A stretch of 64,000 bases of DNA from Mycobacterium shimoidei. GTDB taxonomy: Bacteria > Actinomycetota > Actinomycetes > Mycobacteriales > Mycobacteriaceae. Below, in pieces: positions 50,798 to 61,696 of the stretch. The translations under genes and the position numbers were made by a program. The notes under the pieces were generated by a model. It was not told where the DNA came from. It ran no database searches and saw only the letters and a list, made by a program, of their open reading frames with translations. Numbering within the stretch: position 1 is the stretch's first letter; each line of letters starts with the position of its first letter. Location of the stretch: the NCBI GenBank assembly GCA_002101905.1, contig LQPU01000037.1:248001-312000 (forward strand), written 5' to 3'.

Positions 50798-51376
50798 ATG
50801 GCCGGCCTTGACGATCTCTACGCACAAATTCCGACACGTGACATCGCGGGCAAGTTCGGCGTCGAGGAATCCGACGTCAACAACGCGGTTCAGCTGCTGG
50901 TGCCGGTGCTGGTGGGCGGCTTGCACCAAAACGCGCAAGACGCGGAGCACGCGTCCGCGATCGAGTCGGCCGCCAGCAGCCATGCCGCGCGAGGCCTGTT
51001 GGACACCGGCGTCAACGTCGACGACGTCGATCAAGCTGATGGACAGAAGGCAATCGCAAAAATTTTCGGCGGCAACGATCCCGGGCAAGTCGCGGCGGCG
51101 CTGTCAGGGTCGGGCGCCGGCAACAGCGACTTGATTCAAAAGCTGTTGCCGATCCTGGCGCCGATCGTGTTGGCCTACATCGGTAAGCAAATGACGGAGA
51201 AGAAGGCACCTGCTCCCACCGAGGAGAAGGCGTCCGGTGGTGCGCTCAACGACGTGCTGGGCAGCATTTTGGGTGGCATGGCCGGTGGCGGCAACAAGTC
51301 GCTGCCCAACGTTTTGGGCAGCGTGCTGGGCAACAAAGCGGGCGAGATTCTCGGCGGACTGTTCGGCAAGAAGTAA
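50798..51376 (+). CDS. DUF937 family protein
   Basis: A 192-residue protein starting at ATG 50798 (an in-frame GTG at 50786 is possible). The N-terminal part is helical with I-A-x-K-F-G-V-E-E-S-D-V and L-V-P-V-L-V-G-G-L-H-x-N-A, the DUF937/YidB-like pattern. A hydrophobic stretch (L-P-I-L-A-P-I-V-L-A-Y-I-G) follows near residue 120. The C-terminus is Gly/Leu/Asn-rich (G-S-I-L-G-G-M, G-S-V-L-G-N, G-L-F-G-K-K). Function unknown; 56 bases upstream of valS. Confidence 0.8.
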   Translation: MAGLDDLYAQIPTRDIAGKFGVEESDVNNAVQLLVPVLVGGLHQNAQDAEHASAIESAASSHAARGLLDTGVNVDDVDQADGQKAIAKIFGGNDPGQVAAALSGSGAGNSDLIQKLLPILAPIVLAYIGKQMTEKKAPAPTEEKASGGALNDVLGSILGGMAGGGNKSLPNVLGSVLGNKAGEILGGLFGKK

Positions 51377-51432
51377 CGCACCCCACAAGGGCGGCGGTCG
51401 AGGCGAGGTGTCGCCGTCCATAGAATTGACCG

Positions 51433-54141
51433 GTGACCAGCCCGAGCCGCGCCGCCGACGCCCTGCCCAAATCCTGGGATCCGGGTGCGGCCGAGGCTGC
51501 GATCTACCAGCGGTGGGTGGACGCGGGGTACTTCACCGCGGACGCAACCAGTACCAAACCCGGGTATGCGATCGTGCTGCCGCCGCCGAATGTCACCGGC
51601 GAGCTGCACATGGGTCACGCGCTGGACCACACCCTGATGGATGTGCTGACCCGCCGCAAGCGGATGCAGGGCTACGAGGTGTTGTGGCTACCGGGCATGG
51701 ACCACGCCGGTATCGCCACTCAGATCGTGGTGGAAAAGCAACTCGCGGTGGACGGCAAAACCAAAGAGGACTTCGGCCGTGAGCTGTTCATCGAGAAAGT
51801 CTGGGACTGGAAGCGCGACTCGGGCGGCACCATCGCCGCCCAGATGCGCAGGCTCGGCGACGGGGTGGACTGGTCCCGGGACCGCTTCACAATGGACGAG
51901 GGCTTTTCGCGTGCGGTGCGGACGATCTTCAAGCGGCTTTATGATGCCGGGCTGATCTACCAGGCCGAGCGGTTGGTGAACTGGTCGCCGGAACTGGAAA
52001 CCGCGATCAGCGACCTCGAAGTCCGATACGAAGACGTCGAAGGCGAACTGGTGTCGTTTCGCTACGGCGCGCTCGACGATTCCGGGCCGCACATCGTGGT
52101 CGCCACCACGCGGGTCGAGACGATGCTGGGCGACACCGCGATCGCGGTGCATCCGGATGACGAGCGCTACCGCGACCTTGTCGGCGCCACGTTGCCGCAT
52201 CCCTTCATCGACCGGCAGCTCGTCGTTGTCGCCGACGAGCACGTCGATCCTGAATTCGGGACCGGCGCGGTCAAAGTCACACCGGCACACGATCCGAACG
52301 ACTTCGAGATCGGTCTGCGTCATCAACTGCCGATGCCTACCATCATGGACAGCAAGGGCCGGATTGCCGACACCGGAACGCAATTCGACGGGATGGACCG
52401 CTTTGAGGCCCGCGTCGCCGTTCGGCAAGCACTTGCGGAGCAGGGGCGCATCGTGGCCGAAAAGCGTCCCTACATACACAGCGTCGGTCACTCCGATCGC
52501 ACCGGCGAGCCGGTCGAGCCGCGGTTGTCGGTGCAGTGGTGGGTGAAGGTGGAATCACTGGCCAAAGCCGCGGGCGACGCGGTGCGCAACGGCCAGACCG
52601 TGATTCACCCGGCGAGCCTGAAGCCGCGGTGGTTCGGCTGGGTTGACAACATGCACGACTGGTGCATTTCCCGGCAGTTGTGGTGGGGACATCGCATCCC
52701 GATCTGGCACGGCCCCAACGGCGAGCAGGTATGTCTTGGCCCCGACGAATCCCCGCCCGACGGGTGGGAACAGGATCCCGACGTACTCGACACCTGGTTT
52801 TCCTCTGCGCTGTGGCCGTTCTCCACGATGGGCTGGCCGGACAAGACCCCCGAACTCGAAAAGTTCTATCCCACCAGCGTTTTAGTCACCGGTTACGACA
52901 TCCTGTTCTTCTGGGTGGCTCGAATGATGATGTTCGGCACCTTCGTCGGCGGCGACGACGCCATCACCCTGGGTGGCAGGCGCGGTCCGCAGGTGCCGTT
53001 CACCGACGTCTTCCTGCACGGGCTGATCCGCGACGAGTTCGGCCGCAAAATGAGCAAGTCGAAAGGCAACGGCGTCGACCCGTTGGACTGGGTGGAGAAG
53101 TTCGGCGCAGACGCGCTGCGGTTCACTTTGGCTCGCGGTGCCAGCCCGGGCGGGGATCTGAGCATTGGTGAGGATCACGTGCGCGCGTCGCGCAACTTCG
53201 GCACAAAACTGTTCAACGCCACCCGGTTCGCGTTGCTCAACGGTGCGGCGCTGGCACCACTGCCCGAGACCGACGAATTGACCGACGCCGACCGCTGGAT
53301 TCTGGGTCGGCTGGAAGAGGTTCGCGCCGAAGTCGATTCGGCTTTCGACCGCTATGAGTTCAGCCGGGCTTGTGAGGCGCTCTACCACTTCACCTGGGAT
53401 GAGTTCTGCGACTGGTACGTCGAACTGGCCAAGACCCAACTGGCTGCCGGCCTCTCGCACACCAACGCCGTGCTGGCCGCCGTCCTGGACACGCTGCTGC
53501 GGTTGCTGCATCCGGTCATTCCGTTCATCACCGAGACGCTGTGGCAGGCTCTGCGTTCGGCGACGATGCGGTCCGGGACGGACCGAGGAGGAGCCGGACA
53601 ATCAGGTTCCGGGCAGGAGTCTCTGGTGATCGCCGACTGGCCGCAGTCGTCCGGTGTCAAATTGGATCCCATTGCCGCACAACGGATCGCCGATATGCAG
53701 AAACTGGTCACCGAGGTGCGGCGGTTCCGCAGCGACCAGGGTCTGGCTGATCGGCAGAAGGTCCCCGCCCGGTTGTCGGGTATCGACGACGCCGACCTGA
53801 GCGCTCAGGTGCCCGCCGTCACGTCATTGTCGTGGCTCACCGCACCCGAAGCCGACTTCAGCCCGTCGGCCTCCGTGGAGGTCCGGCTCGGCTCGAAAAT
53901 GGACCGCACCGTCGTCGTCGAACTCGACACTTCGGGAACCATCGACGTCGAGGCTGAACGCCGGCGTCTGCAAAAGGATTTGGCCGGCGCGGAAAAGGAG
54001 CTGGCCAACACCAGCGCCAAACTCGCCAACGAGGACTTCCTGGCCAAAGCGCCCGCTGCCGTCGTCGACAAGATCCGGGAACGCCAGCGGGTGGCCCGCG
54101 AAGAAGTGGATCGGATCACCAGTCGCCTGGCCGCAATGTGA
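51433..54141 (+). CDS. valS: Valyl-tRNA synthetase
   Basis: A 902-residue class I synthetase charging tRNA-Val. It has [13 protein letters not shown] (HIGH motif), the CP1 editing domain, K-M-S-K-S-K-G-N, the anticodon-binding domain, and a C-terminal coiled-coil arm (residues ~830-902). It is about 26 residues longer than the M. tuberculosis enzyme as I recall. The extra length lies around residues 709-730 ([18 protein letters not shown]), encoded by MIRU-like DNA (53558-53597). GTG start. The stop overlaps folC by 4 bases. Confidence 0.96.
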   Translation: MTSPSRAADALPKSWDPGAAEAAIYQRWVDAGYFTADATSTKPGYAIVLPPPNVTGELHMGHALDHTLMDVLTRRKRMQGYEVLWLPGMDHAGIATQIVVEKQLAVDGKTKEDFGRELFIEKVWDWKRDSGGTIAAQMRRLGDGVDWSRDRFTMDEGFSRAVRTIFKRLYDAGLIYQAERLVNWSPELETAISDLEVRYEDVEGELVSFRYGALDDSGPHIVVATTRVETMLGDTAIAVHPDDERYRDLVGATLPHPFIDRQLVVVADEHVDPEFGTGAVKVTPAHDPNDFEIGLRHQLPMPTIMDSKGRIADTGTQFDGMDRFEARVAVRQALAEQGRIVAEKRPYIHSVGHSDRTGEPVEPRLSVQWWVKVESLAKAAGDAVRNGQTVIHPASLKPRWFGWVDNMHDWCISRQLWWGHRIPIWHGPNGEQVCLGPDESPPDGWEQDPDVLDTWFSSALWPFSTMGWPDKTPELEKFYPTSVLVTGYDILFFWVARMMMFGTFVGGDDAITLGGRRGPQVPFTDVFLHGLIRDEFGRKMSKSKGNGVDPLDWVEKFGADALRFTLARGASPGGDLSIGEDHVRASRNFGTKLFNATRFALLNGAALAPLPETDELTDADRWILGRLEEVRAEVDSAFDRYEFSRACEALYHFTWDEFCDWYVELAKTQLAAGLSHTNAVLAAVLDTLLRLLHPVIPFITETLWQALRSATMRSGTDRGGAGQSGSGQESLVIADWPQSSGVKLDPIAAQRIADMQKLVTEVRRFRSDQGLADRQKVPARLSGIDDADLSAQVPAVTSLSWLTAPEADFSPSASVEVRLGSKMDRTVVVELDTSGTIDVEAERRRLQKDLAGAEKELANTSAKLANEDFLAKAPAAVVDKIRERQRVAREEVDRITSRLAAM
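53558..53597 (+). repeat. MIRU-like segment inside valS
   Basis: CGGCGACGATGCGG, then a short GGTCC/GGACC inverted pair, then GAGGAGGAGCCGG: the same ordered words as the MIRU-like elements at 21444 and 61651. It is in frame and falls where this ValS has extra residues. Confidence 0.5.
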
Positions 54142-55538
54142 GCAGCCCGCCCACCCCTGACGAGATCGCGTCACTGCTGCAGGTCGAGCACCTGCTGGAT
54201 CAGCGGTGGCCGGAAACCAAGATCGAGCCGAGCCTGACCCGGATCAGCGCGCTGATGGACCTTTTGGGTTCACCACAGCGCGGCTATCCGTCGATTCACA
54301 TCGCCGGCACCAACGGCAAGACATCGGTGGCGCGCATGGTCGATGCGTTGTTGATCGCGCTGCACCGGCGCACCGGGCGCACCACCAGCCCGCATCTGCA
54401 GTCGGCGGTCGAGCGCATCGCGATCGACGGCACGCCGATCAGCCCGGCGCAGTACGTGGCGACCTACCGGGAGCTCGAGCCCCTTGTGCAGATCGTCGAC
54501 GAGCAGTCGCAGTCCGCGGGCGGACCGGCAATGAGCAAATTCGAGGTGCTCACCGCGATGGCGTTCGCTGCGTTCGCCGATGCGCCAATCGAGGTCGCGG
54601 TGGTCGAGGTCGGTCTGGGGGGCCGCTGGGACGCCACCAACGTCGTCACCGCCCCGGTCGCGGTGATCACCCCGATCAGCGTCGATCACGTCGGATATCT
54701 CGGTTCCGAACTCGCGGGGATCGCCGGGGAGAAGGCCGGCATTATCCATCGCGCCGAAGAAGGCGCGCCGGACACTGTCGCGGTGATCGGCCGTCAGGTT
54801 CCCGAAGCCATGCAGGTGTTGTTGGCCGAGACCGTGCGCGCCGACGCCGCGGTCGCCCGGGCGGATTCGGAGTTCGCGGTGCTGGACCGCCAGGTCGCTG
54901 TGGGCGGGCAGGTGCTCACGCTGCAGGGGCTGGGCGGGGTGTACTCCGACCTGTATCTGCCGCTGCACGGTGAGCACCAGGCGCACAACGCGGCGCTGGC
55001 CCTGGCGGCCGTCGAGGCGTTCTTCGGTGCCGGGGCGCAGCGGCAGCTCGACGTGGACGCGGTTCGGGCCGGCTTTGCCGCGGTCACCAGCCCTGGCCGG
55101 CTGGAACGCATGCGCAGCTCCCCGACCGTCTACATCGACTCGGCGCACAATCCGGCCGGCGCAGCCGCGTTGGCGAGGACCCTGGCCGCCGAGTTCGACT
55201 TCCAATTCCTGGTCGGCGTGGTCAGCGTGCTGGGCGACAAGGACGTCGAGGGCATCCTCGCCGCGCTGGAGCCGGTGCTGGATCGCATTGTGGTGACGCA
55301 CAACGGTTCTCCGCGAGCGATCGACGTCGACGCGCTGGCGTTGAGGGCCGAGCAGGTGTTCGGGCCCGACCGGGTGCTCACCGCTGAGAACCTGCGCGAC
55401 GCCATCGATACCGCCACGGCGCTGGTCGACGAGGCCTCCGGCCAGAGCGAAGCATTCTCTGGAACAGGCATCGTCATCACCGGTTCGGTGGTCACCGCCG
55501 GGGCGGCCCGCACTCTGTTCGGCAAGGACCCCGCATGA
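54138..55538 (+). CDS. folC: Bifunctional dihydrofolate / folylpolyglutamate synthase
   Basis: A 466-residue Mur-ligase-type enzyme (Rv2447c type) that joins glutamate to dihydropteroate and tetrahydrofolates. The P-loop is G-T-N-G-K-T-S-V near residue 57; the Ω-loop and the Mg-binding H-V-G-Y-L-G follow, and the C-terminal Rossmann domain carries [11 protein letters not shown] 54138 overlaps the valS stop. Its own stop overlaps the following membrane protein gene, forming a tightly packed operon. Confidence 0.95.
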   Translation: MSSPPTPDEIASLLQVEHLLDQRWPETKIEPSLTRISALMDLLGSPQRGYPSIHIAGTNGKTSVARMVDALLIALHRRTGRTTSPHLQSAVERIAIDGTPISPAQYVATYRELEPLVQIVDEQSQSAGGPAMSKFEVLTAMAFAAFADAPIEVAVVEVGLGGRWDATNVVTAPVAVITPISVDHVGYLGSELAGIAGEKAGIIHRAEEGAPDTVAVIGRQVPEAMQVLLAETVRADAAVARADSEFAVLDRQVAVGGQVLTLQGLGGVYSDLYLPLHGEHQAHNAALALAAVEAFFGAGAQRQLDVDAVRAGFAAVTSPGRLERMRSSPTVYIDSAHNPAGAAALARTLAAEFDFQFLVGVVSVLGDKDVEGILAALEPVLDRIVVTHNGSPRAIDVDALALRAEQVFGPDRVLTAENLRDAIDTATALVDEASGQSEAFSGTGIVITGSVVTAGAARTLFGKDPA

Positions 55539-55912
55539 CCGCGCCCGATCCCTGGAAGAGCTTTCGCGGCGTCATGGCCGGCACGTTGATCCTGGAAGCA
55601 ATCGTCGTACTGCTGGCGTTGCCGGTGGTCGGCGCGGTCGGCGGCGGGCTGACTCCCATCGCCCTGACGTATTTGATCGGGTTGGCGGTGCTTCTTATCC
55701 TGCTTGCCGGCCTTCAGGGGCGCTCCTGGGCCATCTGGGTGAACCTCACAGTGCAACTGGTGCTGATCGCCGGCTTTCTGCTGTACCCGGCCGTCGGGGT
55801 CATCGGGTTGCTCTTCGCCGGGGTGTGGGCGCTGATCGCCTACTTGCGCGCCGAAGTCCTGCGCCGTCAGCGACGCGGCCTGTTACCAGGGCAGCAGGCG
55901 TCCGAGGACTGA
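55535..55912 (+). CDS. DUF4233 integral membrane protein (Rv2446c type)
   Basis: A 125-residue protein with four predicted membrane helices (about residues 12-32, 40-60, 66-84, 88-108) and a basic C-terminal tail R-R-Q-R-R-G-L. The pattern matches the DUF4233 family between folC and ndk in actinobacteria. Its function is unknown. ATG 55535 overlaps the folC stop by 4 bases. Confidence 0.85.
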   Translation: MTAPDPWKSFRGVMAGTLILEAIVVLLALPVVGAVGGGLTPIALTYLIGLAVLLILLAGLQGRSWAIWVNLTVQLVLIAGFLLYPAVGVIGLLFAGVWALIAYLRAEVLRRQRRGLLPGQQASED

Positions 55913-55951
55913 TCGGCCAGGTACGCTGTCCGCCGTGGAGGAGCGGGCTAG

Positions 55952-56362
55952 ATGACCGAGCGGACCCTGCTGCTGATCAAGCCAGACGGTGTGGAGCGGC
56001 GTTTGGTGGGAGAAATCCTCAGCCGCATCGAGCGCAAAGGGCTCACATTGGCCGCGCTTGAGCTGCGTCACGTGGGTGATGAGCTGGCCCGCCGCCACTA
56101 CGCGGAACACGAAGGCAAATCGTTTTTCGATTCGCTGCTCGAATTCATCACCTCCGGGCCGGTGGTCGCGGCCATCGTGCAGGGGCCGCGGGCGGTTACC
56201 GCGGTCCGCCAGCTCGCTGGAGCCACCGATCCCGTGGAGAAGGCTGCCCCGGGTACCATCCGCGGAGATTTCGGGCTGGAAACGCAGTTCAACCTGGTGC
56301 ACGGCTCGGATTCGGTCGAGTCGGCGGAACGCGAGATCGCGTTGTGGTTCCCCACGGGCTAG
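55952..56362 (+). CDS. ndk: Nucleoside diphosphate kinase
   Basis: A 136-residue NDK that transfers the γ-phosphate between nucleotides. The start is [10 protein letters not shown]; the active-site His is in N-L-V-H-G-S-D-S. The length equals Rv2445c. GGAGCGGG precedes the ATG. It lies 39 bases after the DUF4233 gene. Confidence 0.96.
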   Translation: MTERTLLLIKPDGVERRLVGEILSRIERKGLTLAALELRHVGDELARRHYAEHEGKSFFDSLLEFITSGPVVAAIVQGPRAVTAVRQLAGATDPVEKAAPGTIRGDFGLETQFNLVHGSDSVESAEREIALWFPTG

Positions 56363-56706
56363 CCGGCCCCTGGGTTGTCGCGCGGCGGCTTGGCCCTGCT
56401 GTGTCGGGCTTTGGCGCGGTTTTTCAATCTCGCCCCGATGGTGTGGGATACTGGAGCGTGGGTGAACGTCGCCGGACCGGCTCAGGACCAGCGGCCGACG
56501 CCCGAATGAAGACTTCGACAAGCGCGACCACCGCCACAGGCGATGCGGCGCCGACTGTCCAGCCTCATTCAGACCGGCACTGGGTGGGTTCGAAATGAGC
56601 CGCTCGGGGCGAGACATTACAAGGCCGGGAGAAGTGACCCGGACACATAGCGAAGCCCTCGCGTGGCCGCTTCTGCAGGAAGCGCCCGGGGGCTTGAGGA
56701 GATTAC
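56363..56706 (+). other. Leader region of rne
   Basis: A 344-base stretch between ndk and rne. It holds a GATACT -10-like element (56447-56452), a small ORF starting 5 bases later (56458-56598), a stem-loop (56668-56684, arms CGCTTC/GAAGCG) and a GAGGAG ribosome site 5 bases before the rne GTG. RNase E leaders are autoregulatory in other bacteria, so structure here is expected, but no such control is shown. Confidence 0.55.
56458..56598 (+). CDS. Possible leaderless uORF in the rne leader
   Basis: GTG 56458 to TGA 56598 encodes 46 residues rich in Thr, Ala and Arg (start M-G-E-R-R-R-T-G-S-G). A GATACT -10-like element ends 5 bases before it. No recognised motif. Confidence 0.3.
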   Translation: MGERRRTGSGPAADARMKTSTSATTATGDAAPTVQPHSDRHWVGSK

Positions 56707-59448
56707 GTGATAGACGGTGTATCAGCTTCAGATCTTCCGAAAGACGAGTCCCAGCATGAGGATCTTCCCGACCGGCTAAGGGTCCATTCGCTGGCGCGGG
56801 CGCTGGGCACAACCAGCCGCCGGGTTCTCGATGCGCTGACCGAACTCGACGGGAGGGTCCGCAGCGCGCATTCCAGCGTGGATCATGTCGACGCCGTGCG
56901 CGTGCGGGATTTGCTGACTGACTCCCCATCAGCCGACTCCCCACCAGCCGCCGAGGTGGCCGACTCCGCCAAGGATGAACCGGAGTCGCGGGTGATGCTG
57001 GAGACCTCGGTCGAGCGTCCGGAATACATGCCGCTGTTCGTCGCGCCGCAGCCGATCGAGGCATTCGACGACTCCGACGACGACTCCGACGACGACGACG
57101 AAACCGACGACGAGCAGGGCGACCGGCCTTCCGGGCGGCGACGCCGCCGCGGTCGGCGCGGTCGGGGTCGCGGGCGCGGCGAGCAAGGCGGCTCGGATAG
57201 CCGCGACCAGTCCGCTGACGGCGATGACGACGATGACCTGGATTCCGCCGACGCCGATCGCGGCGAGGCGGCAGACACCGAGGGCGGCGAAGACACCGGC
57301 CCACAGGAGGCCGCCACCCGGCGGCGTCGCCGCCGTCGGCGTCGCAAGGCAGGATCCGGAGACGATTCCGACGACGGGCCCTCGCCCGACGACCCGCCCA
57401 ACACGGTGGTGCACGAACGTCCCCCGCGCACCGACAAGGACAGCGAGGACGGAGACGCCACCGAGATCCAGGGCATCAACGGCTCGACGCGGCTAGAAGC
57501 CAAACGGCAGCGCCGCCGCGACGGCCGCGACGCTGGCCGTCGCCGCCCACCGGTGCTGAGCGAGGCGGAGTTCCTGGCCCGCCGCGAGGCCGTCGAGCGG
57601 GTGATGGTGGTGCGCGACAAGGTTCGCACCGAACCACCGCACCCGGGCGCCCGGTATACCCAGATCGCCGTGCTCGAGGACGGCATCGTCGTCGAACACT
57701 TCGTGACGTCGCCGGCCTCTGCTTCGTTGGTGGGCAACATCTATCTGGGCATCGTGCAGAATGTGCTGCCCTCGATGGAGGCGGCGTTCGTCGATATCGG
57801 CTGGGGCCGCAACGGCGTGCTCTACGCCGGGGAAGTCAACTGGGAGGCCGCGGGCCTGGGCGGGGCGGACCGCAAGATCGAGCAGGCCCTCAAACCCGGC
57901 GACTACGTCGTGGTCCAGGTCAGCAAGGACCCGGTCGGACACAAGGGTGCCCGGCTGACCACCCAGGTCTCGCTGCCCGGCCGCTACCTGGTGTACGTCC
58001 CGGGCGCGTCGTCCACCGGAATCAGCCGCAAGCTGCCCGACACCGAACGTCAGCGGCTCAAGGAGATCTTGCGCGAGGTGGTGCCGGCGGATGCCGGAGT
58101 GATCATCCGCACCGCTTCCGAGGGAGTGAAAGAAGAGGACATCCGCGCCGACGTGAAGCGGTTGCAGGAGCGGTGGGCGCAGATCGAAGCCAAAGCCGCC
58201 GAGACCAAAGAGAAAGCCGCCGGCGCCGCGGTGGCGCTCTACGAAGAACCCGACGTGCTGGTCAAGGTCATCCGCGATCTGTTCAACGAGGACTTCGCCG
58301 AATTGATCGTCTCCGGCGACGAGGCCTGGAACACCATCAATGATTACGTGAATTCGGTTGCGCCTGACCTCGTTTCGAAGCTCAACAAGTATCAGGTCGC
58401 CGACGGTGGACCGGACGTGTTCGCGGTGCACCGCATCGACGAGCAACTGGCCAAGGCCATGGACCGCAAGGTGTGGCTGCCGTCGGGCGGCACGCTGGTG
58501 ATCGACCGAACCGAGGCGATGACGGTCATCGACGTCAACACCGGCAAGTTCACCGGGTCCGGCGGCAATCTCGAGCAGACCGTCACCAAGAACAACCTGG
58601 AAGCGGCCGAGGAGATCGTCCGGCAGCTACGGCTGCGCGACATCGGCGGCATCGTCGTCATCGACTTCATCGACATGGTGCTGGAATCCAACCGCGACCT
58701 GGTGCTGCGCCGGCTGACCGAGGCGCTGGCGCGGGACCGCACCCGTCATCAGGTGTCCGAGGTGACCTCGCTGGGTCTGGTGCAGCTCACCCGCAAGCGG
58801 CTGGGCACCGGGCTGATCGAAGCGTTCTCTACGACCTGCCCGCACTGCAGCGGCCGCGGCATCGTCTTGCACGCCGACCCGGTCGACTCCACGCCCAGCG
58901 GCGGCCGGAAATCCGAATCAGGTGGCCGGCGGGGCCGGCGCTCCAAGAAGAGCAAGGTCGACGATGTCGCGGTGGCCAAGGTGCCCGCGCACGCCCCCGG
59001 CGAGCACCCGATGTTCAAGGCGATGGCCGCGGCCAACGGCCGGCACGACGACGAAACGGAGGACGCTGGGGCCGCCACGCCTGACGAGGAACCCCAGGTT
59101 GACGAAGAAGTCGCTCGCCAGGTCGCCGACGAGGACTTGGTTGAGGACGCCGACTTCGAAGAAGACGACACCGAAGAAGACGAGGACGAGGTCGAACTCG
59201 ACGACGACGAGGACATCGACGACGAGGACCTCGATGACGACGGCGCCGACGACGACGAGGACCTCGACCTCGACGACGAAGACCTCGACCAGGACGACGA
59301 GGACGACCAGGACGACCAAGACGACGAAGACGACGAGAACGACTCCGACCAGGAGGACTCCGGCGCGCCCATCGTCGCAACCGTTGCCCGGCCGCGCCGG
59401 CGCCGGGCTGCCGCCCGGCCCGCGGGCCCCCCGATCCACGGGGACTAG
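56707..59448 (+). CDS. rne: Ribonuclease E/G
   Basis: A 913-residue endoribonuclease (Rv2444c type). A long, acidic and Arg-rich disordered N-terminal region (residues ~70-280) contains [17 protein letters not shown] clusters that can bind RNA. The catalytic core (residues ~290-730) has the S1 domain (G-N-I-Y-L-G-I-V-Q-N-V-L), the 5' sensor, the Mg-binding Asp pair around D-V-N-T-G-K-F and D-F-I-D-M, and the zinc-link C-P-H-C. The C-terminal ~130 residues are almost pure Asp/Glu before a basic end. It processes rRNA and degrades mRNA. GTG start with GAGGAG upstream. Confidence 0.94.
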   Translation: MIDGVSASDLPKDESQHEDLPDRLRVHSLARALGTTSRRVLDALTELDGRVRSAHSSVDHVDAVRVRDLLTDSPSADSPPAAEVADSAKDEPESRVMLETSVERPEYMPLFVAPQPIEAFDDSDDDSDDDDETDDEQGDRPSGRRRRRGRRGRGRGRGEQGGSDSRDQSADGDDDDDLDSADADRGEAADTEGGEDTGPQEAATRRRRRRRRRKAGSGDDSDDGPSPDDPPNTVVHERPPRTDKDSEDGDATEIQGINGSTRLEAKRQRRRDGRDAGRRRPPVLSEAEFLARREAVERVMVVRDKVRTEPPHPGARYTQIAVLEDGIVVEHFVTSPASASLVGNIYLGIVQNVLPSMEAAFVDIGWGRNGVLYAGEVNWEAAGLGGADRKIEQALKPGDYVVVQVSKDPVGHKGARLTTQVSLPGRYLVYVPGASSTGISRKLPDTERQRLKEILREVVPADAGVIIRTASEGVKEEDIRADVKRLQERWAQIEAKAAETKEKAAGAAVALYEEPDVLVKVIRDLFNEDFAELIVSGDEAWNTINDYVNSVAPDLVSKLNKYQVADGGPDVFAVHRIDEQLAKAMDRKVWLPSGGTLVIDRTEAMTVIDVNTGKFTGSGGNLEQTVTKNNLEAAEEIVRQLRLRDIGGIVVIDFIDMVLESNRDLVLRRLTEALARDRTRHQVSEVTSLGLVQLTRKRLGTGLIEAFSTTCPHCSGRGIVLHADPVDSTPSGGRKSESGGRRGRRSKKSKVDDVAVAKVPAHAPGEHPMFKAMAAANGRHDDETEDAGAATPDEEPQVDEEVARQVADEDLVEDADFEEDDTEEDEDEVELDDDEDIDDEDLDDDGADDDEDLDLDDEDLDQDDEDDQDDQDDEDDENDSDQEDSGAPIVATVARPRRRRAAARPAGPPIHGD

Positions 59449-59460
59449 CAGCGATCCGGT

Positions 59461-59490
59461 TTGACCCTGTAGCCGCTGGTCAAGTACCCT
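59461..59490 (+). promoter_or_regulatory. SigA-type promoter of rplU-rpmA
   Basis: TTGACC (59461-59466), an 18-bp spacer and TACCCT (59485-59490). It lies 94 bases before the rplU ATG, just after the rne stop. Confidence 0.6.
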
Positions 59491-59583
59491 GGACCAGTTG
59501 TCGCCAGGCTGTCCAGCCGGCACTTCCCCGACCACTGCGCATCTTCCGGATAGCGCGCGCCTGAAGAAGAGGTAGACCTAACG

Positions 59584-59895
59584 ATGGCGACCTACGCAAT
59601 CGTCAAGACCGGCGGCAAGCAGTACAAGGTCGCCGTCGGTGACATCGTGAAGGTCGAGAAGCTCGACTCCGAGCCGGGCGCCAAGGTGTCGTTGCCGGTA
59701 GCGCTGGTCGTCGACGGCTCGACCGTCACCACCGACGCCAAGGCGCTGGCCAAGGTGTCGGTGACCGGTGAGGTGCTCGAGCACACCAAAGGCCCCAAGA
59801 TCCGTATCCACAAGTTCAAGAACAAGACCGGCTACCACAGGCGTCAGGGCCACCGTCAGCAGCTGACGGTTTTGAAGGTCACCGGGATCAAGTAG
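59584..59895 (+). CDS. rplU: 50S ribosomal protein L21
   Basis: A 103-residue ribosomal protein. The start [16 protein letters not shown] and the C-terminal [14 protein letters not shown] family signature are clear. It binds 23S rRNA. GAAGAGG precedes the ATG. It is followed after 15 bases by rpmA, with a GGAGG site. Confidence 0.97.
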   Translation: MATYAIVKTGGKQYKVAVGDIVKVEKLDSEPGAKVSLPVALVVDGSTVTTDAKALAKVSVTGEVLEHTKGPKIRIHKFKNKTGYHRRQGHRQQLTVLKVTGIK

Positions 59896-59910
59896 CAGGA
59901 GGCGACGGAA

Positions 59911-60171
59911 ATGGCACACAAGAAGGGCGCTTCCAGCTCACGCAATGGCCGCGACTCCGCCGCGCAGCGGCTGGGTGTCAAGCGGTTCGGCGGGCAGATC
60001 GTCAAAGCCGGCGAGATCCTCGTCCGCCAGCGCGGCACCCACTTCCACCCCGGCGTCAACGTCGGCCGCGGCGGCGACGACACGCTGTTCGCCCGGGCTG
60101 CCGGCGCTGTCCAGTTCGGTGTCAAGCGAGGCCGCAAGACCGTCAGCATCGTCCCGGCCGGGCAGGACTGA
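59911..60171 (+). CDS. rpmA: 50S ribosomal protein L27
   Basis: An 86-residue ribosomal protein: [16 protein letters not shown] with the conserved N-terminal tail that reaches the peptidyl transferase centre, followed by [16 protein letters not shown]. rplU-rpmA-obgE order is widely conserved. Confidence 0.97.
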   Translation: MAHKKGASSSRNGRDSAAQRLGVKRFGGQIVKAGEILVRQRGTHFHPGVNVGRGGDDTLFARAAGAVQFGVKRGRKTVSIVPAGQD

Positions 60172-60226
60172 CCGTCGGGAGAAATGCAGCTCGTAGCTGT
60201 CCACTCGATGAGTAAGAGGAAGCCTG

Positions 60227-61696
60227 ATGGCTCGGTTTGTCGACCGCGTCGTCATTCACGCGCGGGCGGGCTCCGGCGGTAACGGCTGCGCTTCGATCCA
60301 TCGCGAGAAGTTCAAACCGCTCGGCGGTCCTGACGGGGGCAACGGCGGCCGCGGCGGCAGCATCGTGCTGGTTGTGGACCCGCAAGTGCACACCCTGCTC
60401 GACTTTCACTTCCGCCCGCATATCGTCGCGCAATCCGGCAAGCAGGGCATGGGTGCCAACCGCGACGGCGCCGCCGGCGCGGACCTGGAAGTCAAAGTTC
60501 CCGATGGCACCGTGGTGCTCGACGAGGACGGCCGGCTGCTCGCCGACCTGGTCGGGGCCGGCACCCGTTTCGAGGCCGCCGCCGGCGGGCGAGGCGGGCT
60601 GGGCAACGCCGCGCTGGCGTCGCGGGCCCGCAAGGCGCCCGGTTTCGCGCTGCTCGGCGAGAAGGGCGAGTCGCGCGATCTCATTCTGGAGCTCAAGACC
60701 GTCGCCGACGTCGGGCTGATCGGTTTTCCGTCGGCCGGCAAATCCTCGTTGGTGTCGGCGATTTCAGCGGCCAAGCCGAAGATCGCCGATTACCCGTTCA
60801 CCACGCTGGCCCCCAATCTCGGTGTGGTCTCGGCGGGGGAGCGCACCTTCACCGTTGCCGATGTGCCGGGGCTGATTCCCGGTGCCGCGCAGGGCCGCGG
60901 CCTGGGCCTGGATTTTCTGCGGCATATTGAGCGCTGCGCGGTGCTGGTGCATGTGGTGGATTGTGCGACGGCCGAGCCAGGTCGTGACCCGGTCTCCGAC
61001 ATCGACGCGCTGGAAGCCGAGCTGGCTGCCTATAAGCCCACCTTGCAAGGGGATTCGACACTCGGTGACCTCACCGAGCGGCCGCGGGCGGTGGTGCTCA
61101 ACAAGATCGACGTTCCGGAGGCCCGCGAAATGGCCGAATTCGTCCGCGACGACATCGCCGAGCGCGGCTGGCCGGTATTGGCCGTGTCGACGGTTACCCA
61201 CGAAGGCTTGCAGCCGTTGACCTTCGCTCTCGCCGAGATGGTGTCGCAATATCAGGCCGCGCAACCCATCGTGGCGGCGCGACGGCCGGTGATCCGCCCG
61301 GTCCCGGTGGACGAGTCCGGCTTCACCGTGGAGCCTGATGGTCACGGCGGGTTCGTGGTGCATGGCGCGCGGCCCGAACGTTGGATCGCCCAAACCGATT
61401 TCGACAATGACGAGGCGGTCGGCTACCTCGGCGACCGGCTGGCGCGACTTGGTGTCGAGGACGAGTTGCTGCGACTCGGCGCGCAACCTGGCTGCATGGT
61501 CACCATCGGCGATGTGACCTTCGATTGGGAGCCGCAGACCCCTGCCGGTGTCGACGTCGCGATGTCGGGTCGCGGCACCGACCCGCGCCTGGACCGCACG
61601 GAGCGAGTGGGCGCCGCAGAACGCAAGGCCGCCCGCCGCCAACGCCGCGCCGGCGACGATGCAGAGCGCAGCGATGCGGAGGAGCGGCGCACATGA
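60227..61696 (+). CDS. obgE: GTPase ObgE/CgtA
   Basis: A 489-residue Obg GTPase. The glycine-rich Obg fold (residues 1-~158; [10 protein letters not shown]) precedes the G domain with G1 [10 protein letters not shown]3 D-V-P-G-L-I-P-G-A and G4 N-K-I-D. A C-terminal OCT domain follows. It works in 50S assembly and stress signalling. The last ~20 codons run into MIRU-like DNA, so the C-terminal residues ([13 protein letters not shown]) are encoded by the repeat. The stop overlaps the first mini-ORF ATG. Confidence 0.96.
   Translation: MARFVDRVVIHARAGSGGNGCASIHREKFKPLGGPDGGNGGRGGSIVLVVDPQVHTLLDFHFRPHIVAQSGKQGMGANRDGAAGADLEVKVPDGTVVLDEDGRLLADLVGAGTRFEAAAGGRGGLGNAALASRARKAPGFALLGEKGESRDLILELKTVADVGLIGFPSAGKSSLVSAISAAKPKIADYPFTTLAPNLGVVSAGERTFTVADVPGLIPGAAQGRGLGLDFLRHIERCAVLVHVVDCATAEPGRDPVSDIDALEAELAAYKPTLQGDSTLGDLTERPRAVVLNKIDVPEAREMAEFVRDDIAERGWPVLAVSTVTHEGLQPLTFALAEMVSQYQAAQPIVAARRPVIRPVPVDESGFTVEPDGHGGFVVHGARPERWIAQTDFDNDEAVGYLGDRLARLGVEDELLRLGAQPGCMVTIGDVTFDWEPQTPAGVDVAMSGRGTDPRLDRTERVGAAERKAARRQRRAGDDAERSDAEERRT

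Noticed and set aside
59047..59350. GAC/GAG-rich stretch as a microsatellite or non-coding repeat
   Set aside because: It is in frame and encodes the acidic C-terminal tail typical of actinobacterial RNase E.
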